64,000 nucleotides of DNA from Apodemus sylvaticus (GCF_947179515.1 NC_067495.1:25180216-25244215); one strand, 5' to 3'; shown: positions 43,432 through 54,780, numbered from the stretch's first letter. Notes: a model not told the origin generated them from the sequence alone. Program-made: numbers and translations.

Positions 43432-44435
43432 TAAGATCTAACATGCTATCTGTTTCCAAGCCCATGCATTTCTTCATCAAAACAAAAATGTTTACCTCCT
43501 ATTCAAGTCTATAAACTACATTGCTCTGTGTTAAGATTCATTGAGATGATGCTAGGTTTAAAATTTAGAAGTTGAAAATATGCTTCCACCATGATAAATT
43601 ACACTATGTATTGGCACTTATGATTTCAAACACTAAAATAAATGATGGTGGTAAAAATAAAGAATATATACTTGTCATTTTTAATAACTTTATCCTCCAC
43701 TGGTCTACTTGATATATGGCCAGGTCAATCAATAATAACTATAATGGAAAATTTTGCTTGACTAAGAATAGGCATATTGCTCAGATCATGTTTTTCTAAA
43801 AAAAAAAATCCATAGATAGCTTTATAAGAATAGAAAGGTACTTGAAATTTCATATTTGGGGATGACAGGTGAAATTTCAAACTGCCATGGTTAAAATAAT
43901 TTTAGCATATAGTGATGCCTTGGCATCTAAAGCTGATGCATTGATGAGGGGGAAAGATCCTAGCCTAATATATCCAGACAATTCAGATACAGAGGATTTA
44001 AAAGAGCAGGCATAGAGGAGAGGCTTCACAATTGCCTAGAGCTAAATGTATTGATTGAAAAGATCAGCATACTAGCAGAAGCACCCATTAAGCCAAAATA
44101 TTCGTTGTAACCAGGGAAACCAGGGGGAAATGGAAAGCTCTTAAATAATGAAATGGCTTTTATTTTTCTGAGCCGGGAACTGAATATATCTATGTCTCGA
44201 AACCCTGGACATTTTCTTCAGAACCCTAATATTCTTGACTCTGACGGTTATCACTCCATGAAAAATGACATGTTATGGAACACAATGACAGAGAAAAAGG
44301 CTTGTCGAAGACACTGCCCTGCAAAAGGAATTACATCACTTGAGCACAATAATCATGACTAGTCTTTATAGTTAAGAGTTTAATAATCTATAGATAATGA
44401 CCACCAAATAAAATTCATATTATACCGAAGATGGT
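43432..44435. other. Unassigned AT-rich sequence
   Basis: About 1 kb with no recognised repeat or gene. The 69-residue frame at 44153-44362 has no domain. Confidence 0.45.
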
Positions 44436-44439
44436 CTAT

Positions 44440-44688
44440 TGTATTTTAATCATATATAAGCAGATGTGTGGAAGAATTAAAAGGCCACCTATAGGTTTCA
44501 ATTCATGGCCAAGAAATATTGGTCAAACTAGACAAGGCTGCCCCCTCTCTCCATATCTTTTTAATATAGTACTTGAAGTTCTAGCTAGAGCAATTAGACA
44601 ACATAAGGAGGTCAAAGGGATACAAATTGGAAAGGAAGAAGTCAAATTATCACTATTTGCAGATAATATGATAGTAAACTTCTCTTCA
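44440..44688 (+). mobile_element. LINE-1 ORF2 reverse-transcriptase fragment
   Basis: Translates to RT motifs: TRQGCPLSPYLFNIVLEVLA (44527-44586), then KGIQIGKEEVKLSLFADN. The catalytic FADD reads FADN (44656-44667), removing an essential Asp. The fragment ends abruptly at an unrelated L1 3' UTR piece. Confidence 0.92.
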
Positions 44689-44689
44689 T

Positions 44690-45225
44690 TCCCTCCATAC
44701 CCTCATATTTGTGACCTCCCCCACTCTCCTCCTTCAAATTCATGACCTCCTTTTTCATTAATTACTATTACATACATATATGTATTTTGATATACACACA
44801 TTCCTAATTATAACTACAGAGTCCATATAATGTAGTACTTGTATGTGTGTTTTCAGAGCTGATCATTTGGCACTAGACAACCAATTGGAGTGATGCTCTC
44901 TGAGAAGGACTACCTGTCCAACTCAGCTTTATTTGTTTGCCTGTAGTTCTTTGAGGACTATTGAGCTACTGCACATCCAGTTTGGCATGTTCATTGGCTT
45001 CATCCATGTTCATTTGTGCAGTCATGTTGCTGATATTTTATAAGTATAGCTTCTAATGATAAAAGGAGACAAAATCTTCCAGCAAACTTCCTTATATTCC
45101 CCAACCTATGATCTTTCCATCTGCCCTTCCACAATGTTTCCTGTGCCTCAGGTGTGGGAGCATTTTGAAAATATGTCCTATGGGATTGGACTGGACAATT
45201 GTGCATTTTGCCAATTGGGTTTTTA
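44690..45225 (-). mobile_element. LINE-1 3' UTR, antisense
   Basis: Pyrimidine-rich start, then CAAATTCATGACCTCC, TTTTCATTAATTACTATTAC, CATATAATGTAGTACTTGTA, GAGCTGATCATTTGGCACTA. It is the reverse of the type seen at 61900-62140. Old. Confidence 0.75.
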
Positions 45226-45227
45226 AG

Positions 45228-45345
45228 AGGACATGAAGTTGAAGAGATAAGGATGTGGAAGAAGATCTAGGAGGAGTTAGGGAGGGCAGAAGTGTTATTG
45301 AGATTCATTGTATGAAGTCTTCAAATAGTTAATAAAACCACTAGT
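45228..45345 (+). mobile_element. LINE-1 3' terminus, short
   Basis: GACATGAAGTTGAAGAGATA, AGATCTAGGAGGAGTTAGGG and CATTGTATGAAGTCTTC with an AATAAAAC end form the purine-rich terminal piece of a rodent L1 3' UTR, in the opposite orientation to its left neighbour. Confidence 0.75.
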
Positions 45346-45353
45346 TTTAAAAA

Positions 45354-45625
45354 CTTGGCACAGTGATGTGCTTGGAAGAAGGTGGTATGCTTGTAAGGGG
45401 CTAGAGAGAGGGAAGCTCCTGGGACTCACTGGCCAGACAGCCTGGCCTACTAGACAAGCTCCTAGTCAGTGATGAACCCTGGCTGAAACACACAGACTGG
45501 GCTGTGTCTGTAGAACTGAGATCAACCCACAGTTGATCTCAAGCCTCCCCATACATATACAAAGACATATAATTGAACATACGTAAGCACATATATACAT
45601 AGGTACTCAAAAATAAAATTTTAAG
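45354..45625 (+). mobile_element. B4/RSINE-type composite SINE
   Basis: AGCTCCTGGGACTCACTGGC, CAGACAGCCTGGCCTACTAG, CAGTGATGAACCCTGGCTG, ending in a CATATATACAT-rich tail with AAAATAAAAT. It resembles 56581-56965. Confidence 0.6.
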
Positions 45626-46744
45626 AGAGTCATAAAGAAGCCAGTATACTGTGCAGGACAGGGATTCTCTCTGACCTGTGAGGTTAACACATTCAGATTT
45701 CTCCCAGACACAAAAAGAAAATGCTTTGATGAATGATATTACTTGCTTCTGCCTTCTTCAAGTTCTTTGTTCCCTTAAGTGTCACTGTCATAAGCCAGTC
45801 ACAGGATATACTGCTCAGGTCACTGGCCACCATCATTTTAAAGAAATAAGCCAACCACCAGAACTTGAATTGTCCTAAGCCTTCTCCACTTTTCATTACT
45901 TCTTCATTTTCTTTTCTTCCTCCTCCCTCTTCCTCCCCGTCTCTTTCCTCCTCCTCCTTTTCTCCTCCTGCTGACCTATTTCACATGAAGTCCAAGTTCA
46001 TACTCTTAAGTTTCTCAAAGTTCTCCAAGGCAATCATAACATTTTGTTCATTTCTAAGCTCATCTTTAAAATATAATCACATCACACATATGGGTTATTA
46101 TACAATCAGTACTATGCATTTTCAGGGTACACTTTCATAGTTTTCCTAATGATTACATTGGTGTGGAAGGGTCTGCTTATGGGACATTTGGATTAATACA
46201 GAGTTTACCAAAGCAGAATCAGCTAAATGATATAAATGCACAATCTTGCAATGCACTAGTTCTCAAAATTCCACCCTCTCTTATTTATGCTCTCAGCCCT
46301 TGACTGTTTTATCCTAAGTAGCTATTTGAGTCTATAAAATTTCTACAGAAAATTTTTAATGTCTAATTAATGTCTATCAACCTCAACGCTCATTTGAAGA
46401 CAGGCATTTTCTTGACTGACAAGTGCTTTCTTTCACTGTACTGTACTCAATACGCTTTGGAATAGTCATCATGGTCAGGTTTAAAGAATTAATAGAGGAG
46501 GCTGGGGATGCCACATGGGGATGAGATCAAGAATGGTCAACGAGTGTGCTGTTCTCCTTGCTTTGGAGGAGGAGACAGCATGAAGAACAGTGCTGCTGCC
46601 CTGTCATGTTGATAACTGACACAGAAAGTGCTGTGATTTGGAGGTCACACGGGCAGCTATGTGACTAGTTCAAAAATAAATGACTGGGTTTTTTTTTTTT
46701 CATTTAAGTAACAAAAATGAAGAATATAAGCATTTCACTTCTTC
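45626..46744. other. Unassigned, with a CT-rich tract
   Basis: TTCTTCCTCCTCCCTCTTCC-type low complexity at 45900-45970. No recognised gene; frames at 45678-46140 lack domains. Confidence 0.45.
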
Positions 46745-46970
46745 AACAAATGCTCTGGAGGGCCTGGTTTCATGTTATCCCAGGCTGGCCATAAACTAGA
46801 AATATAGTCAAGGGTGATGAACTTCTGATCTTCCAGCCTCCACTTTCCAAATGCTGGGATTACAAGTGTGTGACATCATGCACAGTGTATGTGGTGCTAG
46901 AAATTGAACTCATCACTGTGTGTGTGACAGGTAAACATTCCATCATCTGAGCTACATATATAGCCAGTGG
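46745..46970 (-). mobile_element. B4 SINE, antisense
   Basis: B1-like half in reverse (CAGGCTGGCCATAAACTAGA, CAAATGCTGGGATTACAAGT), then the ID-like half (TGCTAGAAATTGAACTCATC, ATCTGAGCTACATATATAGC). Confidence 0.8.
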
Positions 46971-46989
46971 GGTGGGGGTGCACATGCAT

Positions 46990-47720
46990 GCACATTAAAA
47001 ATAATGATAGCTTTGGCTCTTACATCATAGCACATGCAAGTACTTAACTTGGGATGAATCACAAACCCAAATGTAAATGCTAAAATTACAGCACCTCTAA
47101 ATCAAACGCAGGAAAATATCATTTTAAGATGGGTAAAGATGAATTTCACAAGATATGAAGAACATTAACCATAACAGAAAACATTAATAAATTGGACTTC
47201 CTCAAATTATACATGTCTGGTATTCAAAGAACACTATTAAGAGAAGAAAAAGAAAAGTCATATGCTGGGTGAATATCTACAGCACAGAAAAGCAAAGCAG
47301 GACTTGTATTCAGGAAGCAGAATACATTCATATAATTCAATAGCAAGAAGGTTAAATAGCTTAATAAAATACATGTGAAAATATGAATAGGTATTCATAG
47401 AATAAAATATAGCCAATAAACACATTTTAATGTATTGGGCAGCTTTGTCCATGAGAGTAAAACGAAAGTTACTAGCACAGTGAGATGATGAGTGTACCAT
47501 CATCCCTATTGAGTGATCCCTATACCACTAAGTGGGCTAGAAGAAAAGACTCAGATAACAGGATATATACACAAGAATGCAGGACAATTGAACCATGCAT
47601 GTGGTTAGGAACTGGAAATACTACACACACTTAGTAGAAGACTTTGCTTTCTTGAAATGTTAAACACACATTGGCCCTATGTTTTAGCAATGCCACCCAT
47701 AGGTATGCAAGATAAGTCAC
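46990..47720 (+). mobile_element. Ancient LINE-1 (L1M-type) ORF2 3' portion
   Basis: Degenerate landmarks in order: TGGACTTCCTCAAATTATAC, TTCAAAGAACACTATTAAGA, CAATAGCAAGAAGGTTAAAT, AATATAGCCAATAAACACAT, TTTAGCAATGCCACCCATAGGTATGC-like (key part GCAATGCCACCCATAGG). The 81-residue reverse frame at 47258 is spurious. Confidence 0.7.
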
Positions 47721-47869
47721 ACATTATTACACTTTCAAAATATCCTGTCCTTTAGATTCAGCTAAAGATTTTTAGAGGGGAAAAGCCAGTCAAGGAACAC
47801 AAACCCAGTATGAGGTATTCTTTTAGATACCTAGAGCAAACTTGGTTCATTATGATATTGAAATAACCA
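47721..47869. other. Unassigned spacer
   Basis: Nothing recognised between the ancient L1 and the LTR-like repeat. Confidence 0.4.
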
Positions 47870-48240
47870 TGTTGAGAACATTGGTGTCTGTCATTTTATG
47901 CCTAAACTGAACATACTCAGAAACATTTTCTGTATGCTATCTTCAACTTTTCAACATGTGCTCTATGATCTTGAACTAAGACTGCCCAGAAACATGTGAC
48001 CCATCTTTCAATATTTAACCATGGCCTTACAGTGAGCATGTGGAAAAATTGTGCCTGCCTTTAAAGTGTTTACATAGATCAATACTCATATACCTTCTAA
48101 GTAAGATCTCCATGTTTCCAATTCTTTGAGAGAAAGTTGCTTGTAGGTAAGTCATGTGCTCCACTCACTCACTGAAGATAATGACTCTTTCTCTCCCCCA
48201 CCCCTTTCTCTCTTTTCTTTCAAATAAAATGTGTTTATTG
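47870..48240 (+). mobile_element. Unclassified LTR-like repeat, copy 2
   Basis: Homologous to 32800-33055: GTGCTCTATGATCTTGAACT, TTTAACCATGGCCTTACAGTGAG, CTTTAAAGTGTTTACATAG. It ends near a polyadenylation-type CAAATAAAATGTG (48221-48233). Longer on the left than copy 1. Confidence 0.5.
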
Positions 48241-48394
48241 ATTATGCTGCAAGGGGCAGCAGACTGGGTGGTAACAAAAGGACTCACGGCTGTTCATTGT
48301 TCTGTCTCTTGTCCCTTGTCATCCTAACTGTGATGATTGTCTCTTGTCACTTACCAGAAGAGAACATAGCATGTCCCTTTGCAAACTGAGAGCA

Positions 48395-48500
48395 CATGGG
48401 CAAACACAAATCCTGTTGATGGATCACTCGTAGCAGCTTTATTGATAATAACAAAAACCTGCAAACTGCTCAGGTCCAACAAGACGTGCGTAAACAAATT
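48395..48500 (+). mobile_element. Ancient LINE-1 ORF2 fragment
   Basis: AGCAGCTTTATTGATAATAA, then AAAACCTGCAAACTGCTCAG, the conserved ORF2 C-terminal segment; diverged. Confidence 0.65.
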
Positions 48501-48518
48501 GTCAGGGAGTTTGACGAA

Positions 48519-48577
48519 AGATTTCTAGTGAACAGTTTGAAACAAATAAGATTTCTAGTGAACAGTTTGAAACAAAT
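48519..48577 (+). repeat. Perfect 30-base tandem duplication
   Basis: Two adjacent units beginning AGATTTCTAGTGAACAGTTT (48519 and 48549) agree at the first 29 positions. The lack of differences suggests a recent duplication. Confidence 0.95.
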
Positions 48578-48604
48578 GTACAAAGACAACAGGAGAACAA
48601 AGGC

Positions 48605-48690
48605 ATCTGGAGGTGTAGGTCAGTAGAAAGTGCTTGCCTAGCATTCACAAGGCCCTGGCTTTCATCTCTACACTGGAGGAATTTTTAAAA
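48605..48690 (+). mobile_element. ID-type SINE
   Basis: GGAGGTGTAGGTCAGTAGAA, GCTTGCCTAGCATTCACAAG, GCCCTGGCTTTCATCTCTAC and an A-rich end; diverged ID. Confidence 0.7.
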
Positions 48691-48800
48691 ATACATTAAA
48701 AATTCTGTACTTCTTGTACTTTTTTTGGTTCTTCTTTGGGTTTGTTTGGAGCTTTTTGTTTGTTTTCCTGTTTGTTTTCTAAAGAAAAAGAGAAAGAAAA

Positions 48801-48976
48801 CAGTCTGGAGAGTGCTCAGCAATTAAGAGCACTGACTGCTCTTCCAGAGGTCCTGAGTTCAAATCCCAGCAACCACGTGGTGGCTCACAGCTATCTGTAA
48901 TAGGGTCTGAGGCTCTCTTCTGGTGAGTCTGAAGACAGTGACACTGTGCTCACATGCATAAATAAATAAATCTTAA
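48801..48976 (+). mobile_element. B2 SINE
   Basis: GTCTGGAGAGTGCTCAGCAA, CTGCTCTTCCAGAGGTCCTG, CAAATCCCAGCAACCACGTG, GAGTCTGAAGACAGTGACAC and an AATAAATAAATCTT end. Both Pol III boxes are present but the head is altered (TGCTCAGC for TGGCTCAGC). Confidence 0.92.
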
Positions 48977-49004
48977 AATCACAAGGTCTTTTAAAAAGAG
49001 AGAG

Positions 49005-49140
49005 AGAAAGAAAGAAAGGGTATGGAATTGAGAGGTTGGGGAGGTAGGAAGGATCTGAGAGGAGTTGGAGGAGGGGAAACTATGATCAGAATGTATTCTA
49101 TGAAAAAATATATTTCCAATAAACATGTATTTGTTGATAT
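49005..49140 (+). mobile_element. LINE-1 3' terminus
   Basis: GGTTGGGGAGGTAGGAAGGA, GAGAGGAGTTGGAGGAGGGG, GAATGTATTCTATGAAAAAA: the purine-rich end of a rodent L1 3' UTR. Directly downstream of the B2. Confidence 0.75.
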
Positions 49141-49364
49141 TTTAAAACATTAAAGCCTTCCTATTTCCATTTAAATTTACATCTTAGTAAAATGAACTTT
49201 TCAGCATTTCAGATACTTTATAGCAGACAAAATAAAAGATACCCCCATTAAGAAATAAAAATGCTGGACTGGGTTGTCTGTTAATCAAATTCCAGAGATT
49301 CATCTTTCTCTGCCTCGCCAAAGGCCACCTTTTCCCACTGCTACTGAGGGTTCCAGTTTAATCT

Positions 49365-49630
49365 CAATGGGTAAAACTCAGGGGTCAGAATTTAGATCCT
49401 CAGTACCAATGTAAAAAGCCAAGTGCAAAATTCAAAAATGCATAGTTGTAATCCTAGTTTTAGAGAGTCAGAGACATGCTAGATCTCAGTGGCACGTCAG
49501 CCTAGTGAAATCAGTGAGCAAAATAAGGCAGAGAGCACATTGAGGAAGACACCATCAACCTCTGGTATCTACATATATATGCTCCTACATGTACCTATAC
49601 ACATACACAATTCTATATATTACAGAAAAG
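49365..49630 (+). mobile_element. B4 SINE, diverged
   Basis: CAGAATTTAGATCCTCAGTACC, GTTGTAATCCTAGTTTTAGA, CAGCCTAGTGAAATCAGTGA and an ACATATATATGC tail preserve the ID-then-B1 order. (The first motif's key part is TTTAGATCCTCAG.). Confidence 0.6.
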
Positions 49631-49768
49631 ACTATGACAATGCCAATTGATGCTGATGGCCTAGAGATTTTGCTTTTGAGCTATTGATGGAAAGGTGGAC
49701 TTATGAAGCTGGGTAGTAGGCATAGCTGATGGAAGAATGGAGTTGTCGCATGTTCCAAGAGAACTAAG

Positions 49769-50176
49769 CATTCTGTGATGGTTTGAATCAGAATAGCCCC
49801 CACAGACTCATGTGTGTCAACACTTAATCATCAGAGAGTCATCCTTCTTGAAAACCATTAGGAGGAATGACCTTGTTGAAGTAGATATGGCCTTGTTGGA
49901 GGAAGTGTGTCTCTGGTGGTGGGATTTAGGGCTTCAAAAGATGAAGCCAAGCCCAGTGTCACTTTCCCCCTTCTGTTGCCAGCTGATCTGGATATAGAAC
50001 TCTCAGCTCCTTTTCCAGCACTATAACTGCCTGTTTGCCACCATGCTCTCTGCCATGATGACAGTGGACTGGCCTCTGAAACTGTAAGCCAGCCCCAATT
50101 AAACACTTTCTTTCACAAGAGTTGCCATAGGTAGGCTGTCTCTTCGCAGCAACAGAACACTGACTAAGACACATTA
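49769..50176 (+). mobile_element. Solo MaLR LTR
   Basis: 49774-50171 runs from TGTGATGGTTTGAATCAGAA to CACTGACTAAGACA, with GAACTCTCAGCTCCTTTTCC, GACTGGCCTCTGAAACTGTA and CAATTAAACAC. Flanks are CATTC and CATTA (4 of 5 agree), the 5-base duplication of this class. Same family type as 10141-10552. Confidence 0.88.
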
Positions 50177-50179
50177 CTT

Positions 50180-50745
50180 CCAGTTTTTAATTTTTTAATA
50201 GACTCCTTTGTATTATTCCTGGACATTCTCATACATATATAAAATGTACTCTGGCCATTGTCATCCTGCATTATGCTCTCAAATCCCATTCTTAACTCCT
50301 ATGGAATCTTTTCTTCCCAACAAGTTCCCCACCTATATCCGTGTCTTTCATATTGCTATGTTTTTAAGTTTTTGTGACCCACTGAGTATAATTAGGGTTG
50401 CTTGCAGGATCATGGGTGTGAGGTTGGTGATGAGCGCATGAGCAGCTTACCATTGGCTATGACACTAAAAGAAATGACCCCCTTTCTCCTAGCAGGAAAA
50501 GCCAATAGCTCTTCAAGTATGCATGGAGCCTCAAGAAGCCTCATGCCCATCCATGATGGAATGTTGATGGTTTCTATCATGCACAAGTCTCATGCAGGTT
50601 AGCATTGCTGGTATGACTACCTTAGGGTCACGGCCATGCCATGTCCAGAAGAGAGCGTTTCACAGCCCTCTCCCTATCCTTTGGTTCTTACACTTTCTGC
50701 CCTCTCTCCAGCAATGATCTCTGAGCCTCCCTTACAGTTTTAAAG
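50180..50745 (-). mobile_element. LINE-1 3' UTR, antisense (Lx/L1_Rod type)
   Basis: CCACTGAGTATAATTAGGGT, CAGGATCATGGGTGTGAGGT, CATCCATGATGGAATGTTGA, GGCCATGCCATGTCCAGAAG: the reverse of 10553-11110. Abuts the MaLR LTR. Confidence 0.75.
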
Positions 50746-51055
50746 AATTGCTTTCACATCACATTTTCTGAAAACATTTCTGTGTTGCTATGGCAAATAA
50801 ATGTATTTCCAAGAGCTAAATGAAAGTCCCATGGGCAGTTCAGAAGCAGATGATTGAATCCTTCAAAAGGGGAAGCTTGGGGAGGAATTGATAATTTAAA
50901 TTACTAAAATACAAATATTTAATTTTCTTGATTAAAAAATTCAAAGAAGATGCACAGTTGCAACTGATATTTGGACATCAAGATGTCATAATGCTTCCAA
51001 AAATACTGATAATTTGTACTCCATATGTTTTTAAGATTTTTAAATACATAAAATA
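50746..51055. other. Unassigned AT-rich sequence
   Basis: Nothing recognised. Confidence 0.4.
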
Positions 51056-51200
51056 TAGTTATGCATACCTTTAATTCCAGCATTCAAAAGACAGACGTAT
51101 GTGAAAATGTATGAATTCAAGGCCAGCCTGTTCTACATAGTTAGCTCTAGGTCAGCTAGGTCTACCTGGTAAAGTCAAGCCTTCAAAAAAAAAAAAAGAT
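51056..51200 (+). mobile_element. B1 SINE
   Basis: CATACCTTTAATTCCAGCAT, AATTCAAGGCCAGCCTGTTC, GCTCTAGGTCAGCTAGGTCT with an A run at 51186-51198. Diverged and 5'-shortened. Confidence 0.85.
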
Positions 51201-51450
51201 TTTAAATAAAGCAAGTCCATAGGCATTGGAAACCTAGAGTCACAGAAACAGTCCTTTGGCTTATACTCTCTCTCAAATAATCAGGACCAAGCTGGTAAAA
51301 ATCATCTTATGGCTATGATAGTCTATTTGGCACCATGGCAAACTCAGTGTCAAATCCCAATGAACTGCTTTTCCTCTTATTCTTTTCTATACTCCCATTT
51401 AGACATCCAAAGATATAATTTGAACTTACATAATAGCCAGAGTCATTAAA

Positions 51451-51746
51451 CATTTTCTGCTAAAGGCCATGCAGTAAGTGTTTTAGGAATGACAGTCTGT
51501 TCTCTGTCACAGCCACTGAACTCTGACACTCCAGCTGTAAAGCAGTTATAGGGAAATGGGTAAGTAAATGGACGTGTGGATCCCAGTAAAACTTTTTATG
51601 GAAGCTGTAATTAAATTTCATATAAATTTTGTGGCATAGAATATTCCTTAGTAAGTTTGAAACCAGTTAATGATATTAAAAATTATCCTTCACTTGAGTG
51701 AGATACATAAGGAAATAATGGACTGGATTTGGCCCAAAGGCAGTTG
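51451..51746. mobile_element. hAT-type DNA transposon remnant
   Basis: TTTTCTGCTAAAGGCCATGC, TGTCACAGCCACTGAACTCT, GGACGTGTGGATCCCAGTAAAACTT (key part CCCAGTAAAACTTTTTATGG), and after about 100 inserted bases GACTGGATTTGGCCCAAAGG. This resembles the old mammalian element family with AATAAAACTTTATTTAC and GATTTGGCCC blocks. Exact name uncertain. It overlaps the start of an 86-residue frame, which is therefore not a gene. Confidence 0.55.
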
Positions 51747-52839
51747 GATTGTGGTACTGATATTCTTTAGCTACCTGACTTTTGTGAGGCCATTTAGCTT
51801 TCCTGAGACTTTTTCTTTATCTGTACAGCTGATGTTTATAGGGTATTTAATACATAAAATTCAGAGACAGTCTGTTGATTTTTTAAAAGAACTTAAAAAA
51901 TCTTACAATTCAAAATATGATGAAATATAATTAACATCATATGCCGTACATGGAATGTTATTGTACAAGTGATTGCCATTATGGTATTACATAAGCCACA
52001 TAATTGTAACACTGGCAATGAAGAGTCTGATATAAAACTTTCATAAGGACAACACAATTTCATTTTTAATCATTCTCCTCGATCCTGTTTCATCTTTCTT
52101 AGTTGAGTGGATATGATGATAAATCAGGACTCTTTGGAGAGTCAGCAGAAAGGGTCAAAGTGTAGCTCAATTCCTGTTTGAAAGCTTTCCCTCATCTATT
52201 GAAGCAGCAGCTTTTCTCCCCTGAGACCTTTCAGGAGAGAGAGGCCATCTGCTCTAGATGACTCCAATTTTCACCTGCCCGGAGGCAGGAGATGATCTAT
52301 GGTTGGATACATAATCAGTTACTACCTGAATGAAACTGAAAGGAGACCACTGCAAACATGGCTGTTCCGGTGTCGATTCAAGCTCCAGCATACCCCAGAT
52401 GAAAGGCAGAGTCTTTTACAAACTCTTTCATGCCCTAATATTAGGGGGCTAGTTGATATTAGCCTGCTTTAAAGACATGAGGGCTAGACCCCTGCCTCAT
52501 AATGAGCAGGTTGTAAAGCCAAGAACTAAAACTTAGGGGAACTAATTACCAGGGAGAAGAATACAGACTGAATCCTGCCTCTGCTTCTGGAAAGATATGT
52601 GACACCCTGAACTGCCCAGGTCATTAATAGTTAACTATCTGAACCTGCTTTCAGAAGCCCTAAGCTTTACATGATGACTGCCCAGTAGGAGGCTTTATGA
52701 TAAAGAACAAAGAAGTATCACTGCCAATGTAAAAGTTAATGAAATCCCCTGGACAAGAACATGCCCCTCAAGAAAACTGGTACAAAGCCTGTCAAAAATG
52801 TAAATAATCAGAACAGTTATCACTCCGGCCATTGTGTTG

Positions 52840-52841
<2 letters not shown>
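51747..52841. other. Unassigned sequence; weak MIR-like stretch near 51785-51855
   Basis: TTTAGCTTTCCTGAGACTTT, then CTTTATCTGTACAGCTGATG, vaguely recalls the MIR 3' part, but this is not secure. The rest is unrecognised. Confidence 0.4.

Positions 52842-52913
<72 letters not shown>
52842..52913. repeat. (CT)n(GT)n compound microsatellite
   Basis: CT units 52842-52877, then GT units 52878-52913. Frames of up to 136 residues cross it on both strands and are artefacts. Confidence 0.97.
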
Positions 52914-52916
<3 letters not shown>

Positions 52917-53957
52917 CTGCCTTTCTCTCTTTCCCCCTTGAAAATGCCCCACTTCCCTCTGTAATGAACTCTGCCTATCTTTTACATCATATTCTCTGTA
53001 TGGAGCCAAAATTCTTTTGACAGAGATCAGAAGGATCAGGGAGCCCAAGGGAGCCAGAATGAGCCTGGTGACATTAATTTGTAAAGAGCTAGCTTCACAA
53101 GTCATTAGAATTCATGTAAGACGGAAGCTTAGCAGCCTCCCTCTTTACCTTCTGTTCTCTCGCTCCTCCAGCTATATGATGCCAATACGAGCCAATTAGG
53201 AGAAAAATGAATTCAATCTCCAAGCCCTTCTACTTTGCCTGGAGTAACCAGAACCTGAACACTGTGATTTAATAGCATGTGTTTGAAGGGTTGCCTTAAC
53301 GAAGTAATTATTTCATACTGAATGAATAAGTAATTTTAGAATCACATGGGTCCATGCTTGTCACTGCTAAACCTTTCCCCTGTCTCCTTGATGTTTCCCT
53401 CTTGTCTAGGGTTGCGAAACCATTGAAGCCAGAATCTCTTATGCTTTGGGTCTCTACACCTAAGTCTCACTATACTAAGATGGGCATACTAAGTCTCTAC
53501 ACCTAAGTCTCTTCTATACTGAGATGGGTATGAAAGTGTTCACCAAGAATGCATTCAGTTGGTTATTGCATTGAGTTGGGAAATGCACATGATCTAAACG
53601 CTCCTAAGCTAGCAATGAATTTCAGCTCATCCTGCCTCAGCCTTCAGTGCTCTATCACATCAACTGACGTTGAAACCCTGAGTCTTGTGTTTTAAATTTC
53701 ATTATTAATCCTTTTAGTAATCCTTGTCAATATTATTTTACAATTAAAAAGTAAATTGGAGTTTCAGAAAAACATAATTTCACCCTAACCTTAAAGGTCA
53801 GTTTTTCTCTTAATACTTTGGTTGTAAAGGAAAAATATTGATAATGAACATTCCTATTTCAGCTAATGTCATTCAACACATGGTTGATCCTTTATATGGT
53901 AGCTGTGTAACACAGTCCTGATAATACCCACAAGAAAGACTTTAAGAACATACATTC
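52914..53957. other. Unassigned, contains a 43-base tandem duplication
   Basis: Apart from 53450-53535 nothing is recognised; no gene. Confidence 0.45.
53450..53535 (+). repeat. Tandem duplication of a 43-base unit
   Basis: Units start GTCTCTACACCTAAGTCTC at 53450 and 53493 and agree at about 36 of 43 positions. Not a known satellite. Confidence 0.9.
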
Positions 53958-54150
53958 ATGGTTACAGACATTGCTCAGTGGTGAAGAGCACTGGCTGCTC
54001 TTCCTGAGGACCTGGGTTCAATCCTCAGCACCCACATGGCAGCTTACACTGTCTAACTCCTGTTACGTGGGTCTGGCACCCTCACACAGACATACATGCA
54101 GTCAAATCACCAATGTACATATAATAAAAATAAATAATTCATTTAAAGAT
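53958..54150 (+). mobile_element. B3 SINE
   Basis: GACATTGCTCAGTGGTGAAG, CTGCTCTTCCTGAGGACCTG, TTCAATCCTCAGCACCCACA, CAGACATACATGCAGTCAAA, AATAAAAATAAATAA tail. Confidence 0.9.
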
Positions 54151-54239
54151 CATATATTTATGATTCAAAAATGAATACAGGGAAAAGATGATTGATATGG
54201 CTCTGATTTCTTTAAATGTACAAAACCTTTATATTGTTT

Positions 54240-54780
54240 CATACTTGTATATAACATTTAAAAGTCTATCCCTCTATTGACAGATACCTAGGATATCAAC
54301 TCAGTAGCTTTGAACAATGCTACAATAAACAACCGATGTGCAAGTATCTCGGTAACACATTACCTTGAAGTTCTTCTAGGAAATTCACAGTAGTATAGGT
54401 AGGTTAAATGGTAGATCTACTTTAGGTTTCCTGAGGAACCTTCATACTGATTTCCATTAATAGCTACACTAGTTTACATTCAAACTAGCACTGCATACTG
54501 GTTCCCTTTCATCTTTTTAATGACTGCCATTCTGACAGGCAGGGATGAGATGAATCAGTGTAATTTTAGTTTGCATTTATCCAGTGGCTGTGGATGGCAA
54601 ACCTTTTTCTATAAAGGTTGTTTTGGGTTTTGGTTGTTGTTGTTGTAGTTGTAGTAGTTTTTAAGTTCTTTGTATGTTCTACATATTAATTCTCTGTCAG
54701 ATGTATAGCTGCCAAAGACTTTCTCTTGTTCTATAGACTCCTTCGCTTGATTGTTTCTTTTGCTGTGTAGAAGGACTCTT
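54240..54780 (-). mobile_element. Old LINE-1 ORF2 3' portion, antisense
   Basis: Reverse ORF2 landmarks: AATGCTACAATAAACAACCG, TTTCCTGAGGAACCTTCATA, TTTAATGACTGCCATTCTGA, CATATTAATTCTCTGTCAGA, GCCAAAGACTTTCTCTTGTT. Interrupted by a TTG-rich expansion at 54620-54660. Confidence 0.8.

Noticed and set aside
51670..51930. 86-residue frame with a hydrophobic, membrane-like segment
   Set aside because: It overlaps a DNA-transposon remnant (to 51746). AT-rich DNA commonly encodes hydrophobic runs, and no splice or start context is evident.
52695..53105. 136-residue reverse frame with a His/Thr and Arg/Glu stretch
   Set aside because: It crosses the (CT)n(GT)n microsatellite. The flanking residues show no domain.
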